Assembly: GCF_037893185.1 (NCBI RefSeq) | Contig: NZ_CP140772.1 | Location: forward strand, 930,001-994,000 | DNA from: Chitinophaga sp. 180180018-3 | Lineage (GTDB): Bacteria > Bacteroidota > Bacteroidia > Chitinophagales > Chitinophagaceae | Direction: 5' to 3' | DNA: 64,000 nucleotides | Program-made: the position numbers and the translations under genes | Shown: in pieces, positions 36,247 to 44,891 of the stretch | Position numbering within the stretch: position 1 is the stretch's first letter | How the letters are laid out: the number at the start of each line of letters is the position of its first letter | The notes under the pieces: model-generated | Seen by the model: the letters and a program-made list of their open reading frames with translations, nothing else | Told to the model about the DNA's origin: nothing | The model's database searches: none

Positions 36247-37340
36247 GGAAAAGATTCACATTGACGGTAGTGCTGTGCCTGTTGCTTACGCAATTCAGTA
36301 TAGCACAACAGGTCGATTTCTGCGGCGAAGTGGTGCCGATGGAAAGAGACTTCGTGTCATTCCGTTTGATGGATATCATAAAGCGTAATCTTCGTTACCA
36401 GGGCTATCTGCCTTCACTGCGACAGAAAGCCGAATTGTACTTCCCGGTGATAGAGCCCATCCTGCAGCAATACCAGATTCCGCTGGATTTCAAATACCTG
36501 CCGATTGTAGAAAGCGGGCTAACCAACGCCACTTCGCCGGTAGGTGCTCAGGGGGTGTGGCAGATTATGCCCGGCACCGCTGCTGACCTGGGATTGACGG
36601 TTACCTCAGGATACGATGAAAGAAATCACATCATCAAAGCCACGCATGCTGCCTGCCGGCTCCTGCGTATACTGCATAACCAACTCCGTTCATGGACGCT
36701 GGCCGCAGCCGCTTATAACGCTGGTTCGGGTAACATCGCCCGAAATATGAAACGGCAGGGGAGCAGCGACTACTATCAACTGGTACTGAATAATGAAACA
36801 GCGCAGTACATTTACAAGATCGTTGCTATAAAGCAACTGTTTGAAAGCCCCGAACTTTACATGCCCGGCTTCGGATACAATGTATTTGCCAAACGCACCG
36901 ACAACGGATCCGTTTTTGCCTCTCCACCTCCCGCCTCCAGCTATAATGATTTCAATACCATTCGTATTGCCGTGGGAAAAAAGCCGGTGCATAAAGCTAC
37001 CGTAGTAACCTGCGCTGCAAAGCTACAGATGCTGAAAGCCTTTGCTGATGGCGAACTGGTGAACATACAACTGGTAGATGATTTACAGACAGAGGGAGTC
37101 TACATCCGCCGCAATTCCAATTTATCCGGAAAAGGATGGTTGGTCAGCAACCGGGTTTATGTAGACCTGGGCTTTGGTAACGGTGTAGTACTGTATGCTG
37201 CCGATGGCAAAAAAGGTGTACCTGCAGAGCTGTTGAAAACCGGTGGGGATGTGCAGTTGCGTAGTGTCAGTAACCGGGAATTTAGCATGGAAGTGAAAAC
37301 CCATTTCGCCAATAGTTATGCGATCAACAAAGCGCATTGA
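36243..37340 (+). CDS. Lytic transglycosylase (MltD-like) of T6SS operon
   Basis: A 365-residue exported murein hydrolase. Signal peptide (KRFTLTVVLCLLLTQFSIAQ), then an SLT domain (about 55-215) with the catalytic Glu in KYLPIVESGLTN, QGVWQIMPGTAADLGL, and the AAAAYNAGSGNIARNM block, as in MltD. The C-terminal region carries no clear LysM motif and is unassigned. The gene overlaps the stop of the TraN-like gene by 4 nt. Such an enzyme could open the peptidoglycan locally so the secretion apparatus can cross, which is an inference from position. Convergent with tssF, separated by a hairpin. Confidence 0.85.
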   Translation: MRKRFTLTVVLCLLLTQFSIAQQVDFCGEVVPMERDFVSFRLMDIIKRNLRYQGYLPSLRQKAELYFPVIEPILQQYQIPLDFKYLPIVESGLTNATSPVGAQGVWQIMPGTAADLGLTVTSGYDERNHIIKATHAACRLLRILHNQLRSWTLAAAAYNAGSGNIARNMKRQGSSDYYQLVLNNETAQYIYKIVAIKQLFESPELYMPGFGYNVFAKRTDNGSVFASPPPASSYNDFNTIRIAVGKKPVHKATVVTCAAKLQMLKAFADGELVNIQLVDDLQTEGVYIRRNSNLSGKGWLVSNRVYVDLGFGNGVVLYAADGKKGVPAELLKTGGDVQLRSVSNREFSMEVKTHFANSYAINKAH

Positions 37341-37422
37341 AAATAAAGCGCCTTTATCCTGAAAAGTATTTCAGGCATCCTTCGCCCAATCAGTCATTAT
37401 TTATAAAACCCCTGGAAATAAA

Positions 37423-37446
37423 AAAGCCAGTTTTGCAACTGACTTT
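37423..37446. terminator. Bidirectional terminator between transglycosylase and tssF
   Basis: AAAGCCAGTT (37423 on), TTGC loop and AACTGACTTT form a 10-bp stem with one mismatch, flanked by an A-run on the left. It lies between two convergent stops. Confidence 0.6.
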
Positions 37447-37479
37447 ATCATGAATATATTTTATGCTGCTTTCGCGCTA

Positions 37480-39309
37480 TCAAAAATTCAGTGTATCATT
37501 TACAAACACCCGGTAAGGGAATGTATTACTGGATTTTTCCTCCAGCTGCAATAACAATTCCTCTTTCATATAATGAAGGTTCGCTACCGGATAACTGGCT
37601 ATCTGCTGATACAGGTTGATCCGGATATCCAGTGTACGGCTATAACCCGCGCCAGCGCCCGGTTGTAGCGACATGCCCTTGTTAATGGTGACAGACCTTA
37701 CATCCTTTCCGAAAATTGTTTTACACAATGCTTTGATATCTTCTGGTGTCACAATCCGGTTATGCGACAACAAATGGGAACGGTAAAGATTGATCTTCTC
37801 ATCAATATTCAGCCGGTCTTTTCCCCCTTGCGTATTAGACAGCAGCGTAATACTGTTGGGCCGCGTGTGGATACTGCCATATTCCTGCAGGCGGGTGCCC
37901 ATGCGTATATTATTGGCGGCTGTACCATTGGTAGAGTAGAATTCGATGAAAATATATTCCGCCCCTTCTTTCGGTTTCACCATAATGTAAGGAATATTGC
38001 CTTTATTGGTGCCAGGCTGAAGTTGCTCTTCCAGCGAAGCTATCAGCTGATGCAGTTCCCGCATGCGGTTGGTCACATAGTCGTTCTTAACTTCTTCGAA
38101 CAGGGAGCTTTCATCGCGGATTACTTCCATCAGATAGGCAATCACTTCCTTTGCTTCACGGGTATCGAACCGCCCGATGCCGCTGCTGCGGATAACCATT
38201 TCTCCTTCCTGCATCTGCCCTGCAGTAGAGAAGCTGCGCAGGTAATAGTCGGTACCTTCCAGGTCGTACACCCGTTTGATATCAAAGAAGATATCCGGCG
38301 TTTGCAACGGAATGATGTTCAGGTACCGGTTTAGCTTCATTGACTGCTCATTATTTTTCTTGTTGATAACAGGAAAGCAGTTGATGCTGCAGTAAAGATC
38401 TTCCAGTAGCGTGTGGTGTAGCGCTTCGGGGAACTCAATGCGCAGCCAGTAAATATCTTTATTGAGCCTGTCGGCCTCTATACCGAAGATATTGGTCAGG
38501 GTATTGGGGAGATGAGGACCGCCTGGTGTATGCGTGTCCGTAACCGTCAGGAAGTGCCTGCGGTAACGTTGCAGTATATGCTGGCTATAACGGGCATTGT
38601 TGTTAATAGCCACATGGATGACGCTGTCGGCTTCCTCTTCTGCAACCTGCCGGCTGTGTGCGTAGCCTCCTTTCACCATCAGCTCGCGGTCGTCTGCAAA
38701 TATCCTGGCCTGCGGCAGGTAATGGTAAAACATCTCCTGCTGGTGGATATTGCGGAGATCAAAGAAAAACGACATGCCCTCCCAGGACACAGGTACATCT
38801 TCCATATTCAGCCCTATCCACAGGTGATTGTGTGCCATACCGGGGAAAGAGCGTCCCTGCATGATTTGTTCTTTGAACCAGTTGTCGCGGGTTTCAAACA
38901 GTTTGTTACCAATCACCATGTATTGTACCATTCCCCGGAAAAGGCGGTGGCTGGCTACTGGTGAAAAGAACAGATCGCGCGTCGGGCTGCCGCTTTTACC
39001 ATGATGATAGAATTGATGATCAGCGTGTATATCGGCTACCGGTTCGGTAGCAATGGCATGCAGGATGCCGAAAGAGGGCTGGCTGCTGGTGATGGGCTCT
39101 GGCATCATGATCTGTGCAAGCCGTTCCACCAACCGGGCATGTGACACATCCACTTCTCCGGAAATCTTCTCCAGTTCGCTGGCACAGGCTTCCAGCAGCA
39201 ATTGCACAACAGGATCAAAGGAGGTTTCCACTTCAGCATCGGGATACCCCCACAAGCGGGCGGCTGTTTTCAGCATCCTGTCTTTTATTCTTTCTTTCTT
39301 TTCCTTCAT
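37480..39309 (-). CDS. tssF: T6SS baseplate subunit TssF
   Basis: A 609-residue TssF of the baseplate wedge. The N-terminal LKTAARLWGYPDAEVETSFD and PVVQLLLEACASELEKISGE blocks, then RLAQIMMPEPITSSQPSFGI, match the Bacteroidetes TssF family. Its C-terminal half includes NSITLLSNTQGGKDRLNIDE and TPEDIKALCKTIFGKDVRSV, as in phage gp6-like proteins. It is co-directional and close (23 nt) to tssE. It forms the wedge with TssG and TssE around the hub. Last gene of the minus-strand T6SS operon. Full length. Confidence 0.88.
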   Translation of the reverse strand: MKEKKERIKDRMLKTAARLWGYPDAEVETSFDPVVQLLLEACASELEKISGEVDVSHARLVERLAQIMMPEPITSSQPSFGILHAIATEPVADIHADHQFYHHGKSGSPTRDLFFSPVASHRLFRGMVQYMVIGNKLFETRDNWFKEQIMQGRSFPGMAHNHLWIGLNMEDVPVSWEGMSFFFDLRNIHQQEMFYHYLPQARIFADDRELMVKGGYAHSRQVAEEEADSVIHVAINNNARYSQHILQRYRRHFLTVTDTHTPGGPHLPNTLTNIFGIEADRLNKDIYWLRIEFPEALHHTLLEDLYCSINCFPVINKKNNEQSMKLNRYLNIIPLQTPDIFFDIKRVYDLEGTDYYLRSFSTAGQMQEGEMVIRSSGIGRFDTREAKEVIAYLMEVIRDESSLFEEVKNDYVTNRMRELHQLIASLEEQLQPGTNKGNIPYIMVKPKEGAEYIFIEFYSTNGTAANNIRMGTRLQEYGSIHTRPNSITLLSNTQGGKDRLNIDEKINLYRSHLLSHNRIVTPEDIKALCKTIFGKDVRSVTINKGMSLQPGAGAGYSRTLDIRINLYQQIASYPVANLHYMKEELLLQLEEKSSNTFPYRVFVNDTLNF

Positions 39310-39332
39310 CTGCTGTTAATAAACAAAAATGA

Positions 39333-39764
39333 TCAATCGTATGATAACGGGCTGATGTAAAAGTAACTGCTGTACTGGAATGGATTATTATTCTTTATCA
39401 CTGTTCCGGTAACGGTTACCCTGATTTTCTTTTTCATTTTACGGGTGGCCGGCAGCATCAGTTCTTCCTGATTAACGGCTGCTACTACCTTTATCTGAGC
39501 CAACCGCTTTTCATACCTCGTAATAGAAAATTTTACGGCGGTTTCAATCTGTTCCTTCACTTCATTATTGGAAGCCTTGATATCGAAATCGCTGTCCCAC
39601 CAGCGGCAGCCATACTGGGGATCATCCTTGTTTTCCCCGAGTACAGTAGTGATCAGCAGATGGATATGCTGCAATATGGAATCTTCCAGAGGGATCGATG
39701 GCATATCCTTTTTCTGCAGCAGCAGGGAAAAATCTATAGGTAACTGATAATATTTTCCTTTCAT
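39333..39764 (-). CDS. tssE: T6SS baseplate subunit TssE (gp25-like)
   Basis: A 143-residue gp25/GPW-type protein that nucleates sheath polymerisation at the baseplate. The ILQHIHLLITTVLGENKDDP stretch, then YGCRWWDSDF and QIETAVKFSITRYEKRLAQI, are the helices and strand of the lysozyme-like GPW_gp25 fold. It is 9 nt after the PKD gene and 23 nt before tssF in one transcript. Confidence 0.85.
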   Translation of the reverse strand: MKGKYYQLPIDFSLLLQKKDMPSIPLEDSILQHIHLLITTVLGENKDDPQYGCRWWDSDFDIKASNNEVKEQIETAVKFSITRYEKRLAQIKVVAAVNQEELMLPATRKMKKKIRVTVTGTVIKNNNPFQYSSYFYISPLSYD

Positions 39765-39773
39765 GTTTACAGT

Positions 39774-40835
39774 TTAAAATATGCCCAGGAATCTCTTTTT
39801 ATCATACACGATCAGGATCTCTTTCACACAACCTTTCTCATCCTTGGCGAGGTTTACCCTTTCTATCTGGAATTTCTTTTTACCATAGATGCGGGAGCAG
39901 AAGTGAGAGAAGTTATCCACATCTTTCCCATTCAATACTACCCTGGCCTGAAGGTTATTGCAAAGATATTGTGCAAAGTCGGGCGCATTTTTCTGTTTCG
40001 CCGTAACCTGGGTAAGCAGGTATTTGAATTCATCATCAGAGATGGACGGACGCGGTGTTTCTTTCACTACCGGGGCCTCCTTCTTCACGGAATCCACCGG
40101 CGGAGGCGGTGCAAAAGGAATATCCGGTGTATTGTTACGTTCTACCGGGCGGGCAGGGAATACATTGATACGTTTCATTACCATGTGAGCGGTATCGCCG
40201 TTCACGATGAGCGACAGGGTTCTTTCACCGGGAGAGGAGAAAGTATAGGTTACCGACTGGCCGAAGTGTACTTCTGCATTATCCTGCATGAGTTTCCAGG
40301 TCCATTTGGAAGCTCCGGAGCTGTTATTGGTAAAGGTAGCCGGACGGCCTGCGAAAACGGCGTCAGGGCCCTCGATCAGCGGAAACAATTCCGGTTTGGT
40401 ATCAGGAGCTGCCGAAACATTCATGATCACCATTACTTCTCTGGTCCAGTTACATTTTCCACAGGAAAGCGTAACCATATAACTGCCTGCCTTATTAAAA
40501 GAGTGATATACCTGACGGCCGGTAGCTTTGGCAGTAGAATCGCCAAAGTCCCACGTATAGTCTGTATTCTTTTTATTTCCTTTATCTGCATTAAAAGTAA
40601 TAACATCACCTACAGCATAGGTTTTACTGTTTTTGCTGCTTTGTGCATGAACCAGCTTGATTTCAGTAGTACTGCAGTCTTCCCGGTTATCCAGCTGAAA
40701 TGCCAGTAATGCTGCGCTGATAATAAATAGTCCAAGAAACGTCCACAGCACCATGGGGTCAACATGACTGGCGATATTTCCAAAAGGTCTGAATGAGGTA
40801 ACCTTACGCTCATTTTCGGGTTTACGGGGGGCCAT
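39774..40835 (-). CDS. Single-pass membrane protein with PKD domains (T6SS envelope candidate)
   Basis: A 353-residue protein. A short cytoplasmic N-terminus (MAPRKPENERKVTSFRPF) is followed by one transmembrane helix (VLWTFLGLFIISAALLAFQL). A PKD domain follows (about 65-140; TDYTWDFGDSTA, VYHSFNKAGSYMVTLSC), then a second PKD-like domain (about 150-225; SGASKWTWKLM, VTYTFSSPGERTLSL). A proline-rich stretch (IPFAPPPPVDSV) links to a C-terminal domain of about 110 residues ending YDKKRFLGIF. It is most likely a trans-envelope T6SSiii component, perhaps TssP, but the name is not certain. It heads the minus-strand operon with tssE and tssF, divergent from tssG. Confidence 0.7.
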   Translation of the reverse strand: MAPRKPENERKVTSFRPFGNIASHVDPMVLWTFLGLFIISAALLAFQLDNREDCSTTEIKLVHAQSSKNSKTYAVGDVITFNADKGNKKNTDYTWDFGDSTAKATGRQVYHSFNKAGSYMVTLSCGKCNWTREVMVIMNVSAAPDTKPELFPLIEGPDAVFAGRPATFTNNSSGASKWTWKLMQDNAEVHFGQSVTYTFSSPGERTLSLIVNGDTAHMVMKRINVFPARPVERNNTPDIPFAPPPPVDSVKKEAPVVKETPRPSISDDEFKYLLTQVTAKQKNAPDFAQYLCNNLQARVVLNGKDVDNFSHFCSRIYGKKKFQIERVNLAKDEKGCVKEILIVYDKKRFLGIF

Positions 40836-40917
40836 CGGTTTTTCAGATTTTTACAATTTTAGTATTTTTTTCAGAAAACGGTTAAAGATATTTAGGCCTG
40901 AAAAATTTTTCCAGCGG

Positions 40918-40925
40918 CAAAATTA
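40918..40925 (-). promoter_or_regulatory. Bacteroidota -7 element for the PKD-tssE-tssF operon
   Basis: Minus strand reads TAATTTTG, an exact TAnnTTTG match, 82 nt before the PKD gene's ATG and within the 225-nt divergent gap. Confidence 0.45.
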
Positions 40926-40971
40926 AGGCACAATAAATTTACAATAATAAAATCAAACCCCTATTTTTGCT

Positions 40972-40979
40972 TAGTTGTT
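40972..40979 (+). promoter_or_regulatory. Bacteroidota -7 element for the tssG operon
   Basis: TATTTTTG, an exact TAnnTTTG match, 81 nt before the tssG start. The two divergent boxes are about 45 nt apart, so a single regulator could govern both arms. Confidence 0.45.
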
Positions 40980-41060
40980 AGCCCGGAACCATAAACTGAA
41001 ACAGTAATGCTAACAGCATTCAGCGCATGAGCTGGAAAAGAAAAACCTAAATATAACTTC

Positions 41061-42023
41061 ATGGTAAACAATGCACAGAAAGCTGCCGTGCTGGAGGAGG
41101 TGATCGACCACGTCAGTGCGCTGCCCTACGATGTAAGGGCGGAAGTGGTAGTGGGTGAGCTGTTGGATAATCATGTAAGGGAAGATGAGGTGGTAGTACA
41201 GTTGCAGAATGTATTTACCAGGTCGTTTGCCACAGATATAACGCAGGTGAAGCTGGATGACAGTCAACCCTATCAGCCCTTTATCAACTTATCCTTATCC
41301 AGAGATGGTATTTACGATCGTTTACCCCAGGGCATGTTCCATGAATTCAAGCAAACAACAAGTTCCCGGGTAAACGGTGTTACTGAAATGGTGGCCCGGT
41401 ATAAGAGGCAGCAGCAGGAACAGCAGAGAGCCCGGAAATTTTTCCAGCCCCTGGAAAATGAATTCTTTTTGCAGCGGGTGTTTTTGGAACAACGGGAAAA
41501 ACATCTTTTATTTGATGTGTTCGGTAAGGATGCCGATCAGCTGTTCCATCAATTCTGGGAGCTTCCGGACGGATTACCCGCCGCGGGTGCAAACAGGCTG
41601 GTGAAATTGTTACCCTATGTGCATCGTATAGCCGGTAATATGTCGCTCGTAAAACTTTGTCTGGAGGAAGTCCTGGAGGAGAGCGTAGAGATCTCCTGGC
41701 AGCGGGAGCCCCGGCTGGTAGAAACAGGGAGCTTTGTTCCGATGGGCGAGTGCAGGCTGGGAGTAGACGCGATGGTAGGATCGGCGGCCTATACAGATAT
41801 GCCGATAGTAAATGTAAGTATAGGTCCGGTAAAACACCAGCGCATATACGATTATTTGCCCTGGCGTCCTTATGGCAAACTGCTGGAAACCTGTTACGGA
41901 TTTTTCTTCCCGGCGGATATCGAGCTCAATACGCTGTTGGTACCACCTCCGGGCGAAAAGAAAGTGGTCATGGACGATAAACAACCTGATCAGGGGCTGA
42001 TGGGATATAATTTTTTTCTTTAA
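41061..42023 (+). CDS. tssG: T6SS baseplate subunit TssG
   Basis: A 320-residue TssG-like baseplate wedge subunit. The first 40 residues (KAAVLEEVIDHVSALPYDVR, AEVVVGELLDNHVREDEVVV) are the N-terminal extension of this family. The central region has FLEQREKHLLFDVFGKDADQ and LPYVHRIAGNMSLVKLCLEE. It carries the C-terminal loop FFPADIELNTLLVPPPGEKK. It lies in a plus-strand operon with tssN, tssK and tssO. In the class it binds TssF. Assignment is by position and pattern, since TssG is poorly conserved. Confidence 0.75.
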   Translation: MVNNAQKAAVLEEVIDHVSALPYDVRAEVVVGELLDNHVREDEVVVQLQNVFTRSFATDITQVKLDDSQPYQPFINLSLSRDGIYDRLPQGMFHEFKQTTSSRVNGVTEMVARYKRQQQEQQRARKFFQPLENEFFLQRVFLEQREKHLLFDVFGKDADQLFHQFWELPDGLPAAGANRLVKLLPYVHRIAGNMSLVKLCLEEVLEESVEISWQREPRLVETGSFVPMGECRLGVDAMVGSAAYTDMPIVNVSIGPVKHQRIYDYLPWRPYGKLLETCYGFFFPADIELNTLLVPPPGEKKVVMDDKQPDQGLMGYNFFL

Positions 42024-42132
42024 AGTAGTGAGTAATGAGCAGATGGAATTATTTTTGCTATTAACCCGGCTGCCCGAAACACCAGGAATATGTTAGTACC
42101 CAAAACTGAAAAACCTTGATACCGAAAAAAAT

Positions 42133-42987
42133 ATGAGATACACGGCTAAGTTTTATATCATGCTGGCAGGCGCTATGGCTCTGGGATCGTTCATAGTGGC
42201 TATACTCAGCAGGTACATCAAGCACTTTGACCAATACAAAAAGAAAGCACTGTTATACATACTATGTATGATGCTGGTGTTTGCTGTTATCAGCTCCATT
42301 CCTTTCCTGTTTACACATCAGAACCTGATGAACCAATACCTGTTTTATGAAGTATGGTTCCTGGGCCTCGGCGTGTTGCATTGTCATTTTATGTATACCC
42401 GCTTTTGGGCAAATGAAACCACACTGGTATCAGAACTGGCATTTATCCTGGCTATCTGGTTATTTGGCGGAGCCAGCTTTGTATTGGTAAACCGGTTTCT
42501 TGATAAGGATACGTTCCTTTATTACCCGATGCTTACCAGCATGTTTTCCTTTGTACTACCTACCTTTGTGTACAAGACCTTTGAACGGATGATGACGATC
42601 CCAGTGAAAGTACACAAGTGGTGGCAGTATCCGATGTATCAGGATATACCCGAAGTAAATGAAGATGAGATGAGAGACCTGATAGTGATAGGACTGGAAA
42701 TGGAGAAAGGATTTAAGGACAACAGCCGCACCTATTTCCGGGCGCGTACACCCATCAAAATGGATCTTGGAGATCTCTTTTATCATTTTATCAATGATTA
42801 CAATGATCGTTATCCCAATACCCCTATCGATTTTGTAGATGCCAACGGACAGCCCTATGGCTGGGTATTTCACCTGAAACCCCGTTGGTTTGGAGGCGCC
42901 AAAACATTGGACCCCGACAAGGCAGTATTCATGAACGGGATAAAGGAAAACAGTGTGATCATTTGCAACAGAATTGTGTTATCCTAA
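42133..42987 (+). CDS. tssN: T6SSiii membrane subunit TssN
   Basis: A 284-residue inner-membrane protein with five transmembrane helices in the first 155 residues (FYIMLAGAMALGSFIVAILS, LLYILCMMLVFAVISSIPFL, YEVWFLGLGVLHCHFMYTRF, AFILAIWLFGGASFVLVNRF and YPMLTSMFSFVLPTFVYKTF), then a cytoplasmic domain (NEDEMRDLIVIGLEMEKGFK, FYHFINDYNDRYPNTPIDFV, HLKPRWFGGAK). It matches the TssN family that replaces TssJLM in T6SSiii. It is 110 nt after tssG and 10 nt before tssK. It would dock the baseplate to the inner membrane. Confidence 0.82.
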   Translation: MRYTAKFYIMLAGAMALGSFIVAILSRYIKHFDQYKKKALLYILCMMLVFAVISSIPFLFTHQNLMNQYLFYEVWFLGLGVLHCHFMYTRFWANETTLVSELAFILAIWLFGGASFVLVNRFLDKDTFLYYPMLTSMFSFVLPTFVYKTFERMMTIPVKVHKWWQYPMYQDIPEVNEDEMRDLIVIGLEMEKGFKDNSRTYFRARTPIKMDLGDLFYHFINDYNDRYPNTPIDFVDANGQPYGWVFHLKPRWFGGAKTLDPDKAVFMNGIKENSVIICNRIVLS

Positions 42988-42997
42988 ACGAAGTATT

Positions 42998-44173
42998 ATG
43001 GCAGAACCGCTCAAGCATTTTCCCGTTAACTGGGTAGATGGGATGAAGATTAAGAAGCAGCATTTTATAGAGACGGAAAATGCAATGCTTGATCAGATAC
43101 GGGATGCGCTCTCAGTTGGCATCCACGCCCTCAATTATGGCCTTTTACCTCCGAAAGCAGAGAACAAGGAATCGCTGCGCTGCTGGTTTGTAAATGATAA
43201 CCAGCATCAGTGGCGAATAAAACTTACTGAATGCAGAGGTGTGACACCGGGTGGTGGCAGAATCGAAATTCCTGAGCATACGGTGCATTCCCTGAAATAT
43301 GCGACTACCTTCCCGGAGGCTACCTATAACTGGGATCCCCAGTATACCGAAAGTACCTACTATGTTTTAATACAGGTAAATCCATTTAACCGGCAGCCCA
43401 GTGGGGAACCCTTGCTGGAAGAAGATCCGCCAAGATTACCCTATGCAACGCCGGAGTATAGTTTATACGTACTGCCTGCGTCGCAGTTACCATCCGGACA
43501 GATAGGCAGCTACCAAATGGTACTGGGGCGTATACTCGTTACCGATGGCCGGCCGGAGATGGACGACGAATACATCCCGCCCTGCAGCATTGTAAGTGCA
43601 CACCCGTCATTGATTGACCTGTTTCACGAACTGGATCAGTTCCTTGGGCAGATGGAGCTTTATGGAGTACATATCGTACAGAAGATCTACGGACGTAACC
43701 AGCAGAACGACCTGGCACTGGTGGTACTTTATATCACGGAAAAAATGGTGCAGTACCTCGGGACACGCATCACACAGTTCCGTTGGCTGGCGCTGCAGCA
43801 GCCACCTGCGCAGATGCTGGAAATAATCGCCGGCCTCGCCCGTACCATGAAGAATGCCATCGATCAGCGTGCTGGAGCCGGAAAAGAAGAGCTGCTCAAC
43901 TACCTCTCTGAATGGTGTGAACTCCGGCAGGGGGAATTGGAAACACTGATGATTAATTGCGCCAATATACGCTATAAACATCTTGATGTAAGGGAATGCC
44001 TGCAACCGATGATACCCTTTGTGAGAGCCGTGAATAAACTGTTTGAAAGCCTGAGCAGGTTGGATTATATTGGCCGCAAGCAAGACAGCAACATCTTTGT
44101 GAAAGAAGAATCCCAGGAGGATTCAGAATACCTGCGCAAGCATAAAACAAAACGCTGGTTCTTCACAGACTGA
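42998..44173 (+). CDS. tssK: T6SS baseplate-membrane connector TssK
   Basis: A 391-residue TssK. The start PLKHFPVNWVDGMKIKKQHF with IETENAMLDQIRDALS is the usual N-terminal beta domain, and ESTYYVLIQVNPFNRQPSGE and LRLPYATPEYSLYVLPASQ-like YATPEYSLYVLPASQ are further family blocks. The C-terminus is helical. The ATG at 42998 (MAEPLKHFPV) is used. The frame is open upstream to a TTG at 42974, inside tssN, which is unlikely. It forms trimers that tether the TssEFG wedge to the membrane complex. Confidence 0.85.
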   Translation: MAEPLKHFPVNWVDGMKIKKQHFIETENAMLDQIRDALSVGIHALNYGLLPPKAENKESLRCWFVNDNQHQWRIKLTECRGVTPGGGRIEIPEHTVHSLKYATTFPEATYNWDPQYTESTYYVLIQVNPFNRQPSGEPLLEEDPPRLPYATPEYSLYVLPASQLPSGQIGSYQMVLGRILVTDGRPEMDDEYIPPCSIVSAHPSLIDLFHELDQFLGQMELYGVHIVQKIYGRNQQNDLALVVLYITEKMVQYLGTRITQFRWLALQQPPAQMLEIIAGLARTMKNAIDQRAGAGKEELLNYLSEWCELRQGELETLMINCANIRYKHLDVRECLQPMIPFVRAVNKLFESLSRLDYIGRKQDSNIFVKEESQEDSEYLRKHKTKRWFFTD

Positions 44174-44226
44174 TAGCATTTATCTCTTGACCAACACTAT
44201 TTTAAACTCATAAATCGTCGCGCAAC

Positions 44227-44751
44227 ATGCAAGTATTAAACAGGCAGGAAAGAAGTATCTCCTTTATATGGTTCCTGTTATTTTTTATTATAACAGTTGG
44301 CCTGTTTGTGCTGGCCATATTTTTTAATTATCAAGTGCCTGCAAGAGAAAATGCTGCACTGCGTAAAGAGCTCAGTACATTCCGGGAAGAACAGGCATTT
44401 CAGGGCGAATTTTTGCAGAAACTGGATAAGGTGAAGCATAATCTCGATTCCATTAATCTGCCTAATCAGAACGCTAATTATATGGATCAGGTAATTGCCG
44501 CATCACTGGCAGATATGCGTAACTCCATCCCAAAAGAAGCAGTATCCCATTACGGACTGTACGATAATATTGTACAGAGCTGCCTGTCGCTGCAGCAGTC
44601 GAAGCAACAGCTTCGCGAAACACAGAATGCGCAACAGAATATTGCTGCGCTGAAAGAGCAGGTAGCCGACCTGACCAGCAAGCTGGAAAGCAAAAGCAGG
44701 GATCTGGATAACTGCAGGCAAATGATGTTGCTGAACAGTCGTGCACACTAG
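44227..44751 (+). CDS. tssO: T6SSiii membrane subunit TssO
   Basis: A 174-residue TssO-like protein. A short N-terminus and one transmembrane helix (ISFIWFLLFFIITVGLFVLA) are followed by a periplasmic domain with repeated coiled-coil heptads (NAALRKELSTFREEQAFQGE; LQQSKQQLRETQNAQQNIAA; LKEQVADLTSKLESKSRDLD). In T6SSiii it forms part of the trans-envelope complex with TssN and TssP. It lies 53 nt after tssK. The C-terminal NCRQMMLLN helix ends the protein. Confidence 0.8.
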   Translation: MQVLNRQERSISFIWFLLFFIITVGLFVLAIFFNYQVPARENAALRKELSTFREEQAFQGEFLQKLDKVKHNLDSINLPNQNANYMDQVIAASLADMRNSIPKEAVSHYGLYDNIVQSCLSLQQSKQQLRETQNAQQNIAALKEQVADLTSKLESKSRDLDNCRQMMLLNSRAH

Positions 44752-44817
44752 TGTTAAGTTTAGGCTATTTTAACAAAAAAACTTTGATAGGACTCCTTTA
44801 TATTGAAAATTTCATCC

Positions 44818-44825
44818 TATATTTG
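44818..44825 (+). promoter_or_regulatory. Bacteroidota -7 element for tssD
   Basis: TATATTTG, an exact TAnnTTTG match, 66 nt before the tssD ATG in a 140-nt AT-rich gap. It suggests that the tube protein has its own, probably strong, promoter. Confidence 0.5.
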
Positions 44826-44891
44826 GTTTCATAATTATTTAAATAAATTTTTGGTTTTTTTCTTTATTGTAACCTTAAAAATTAACCCAAC

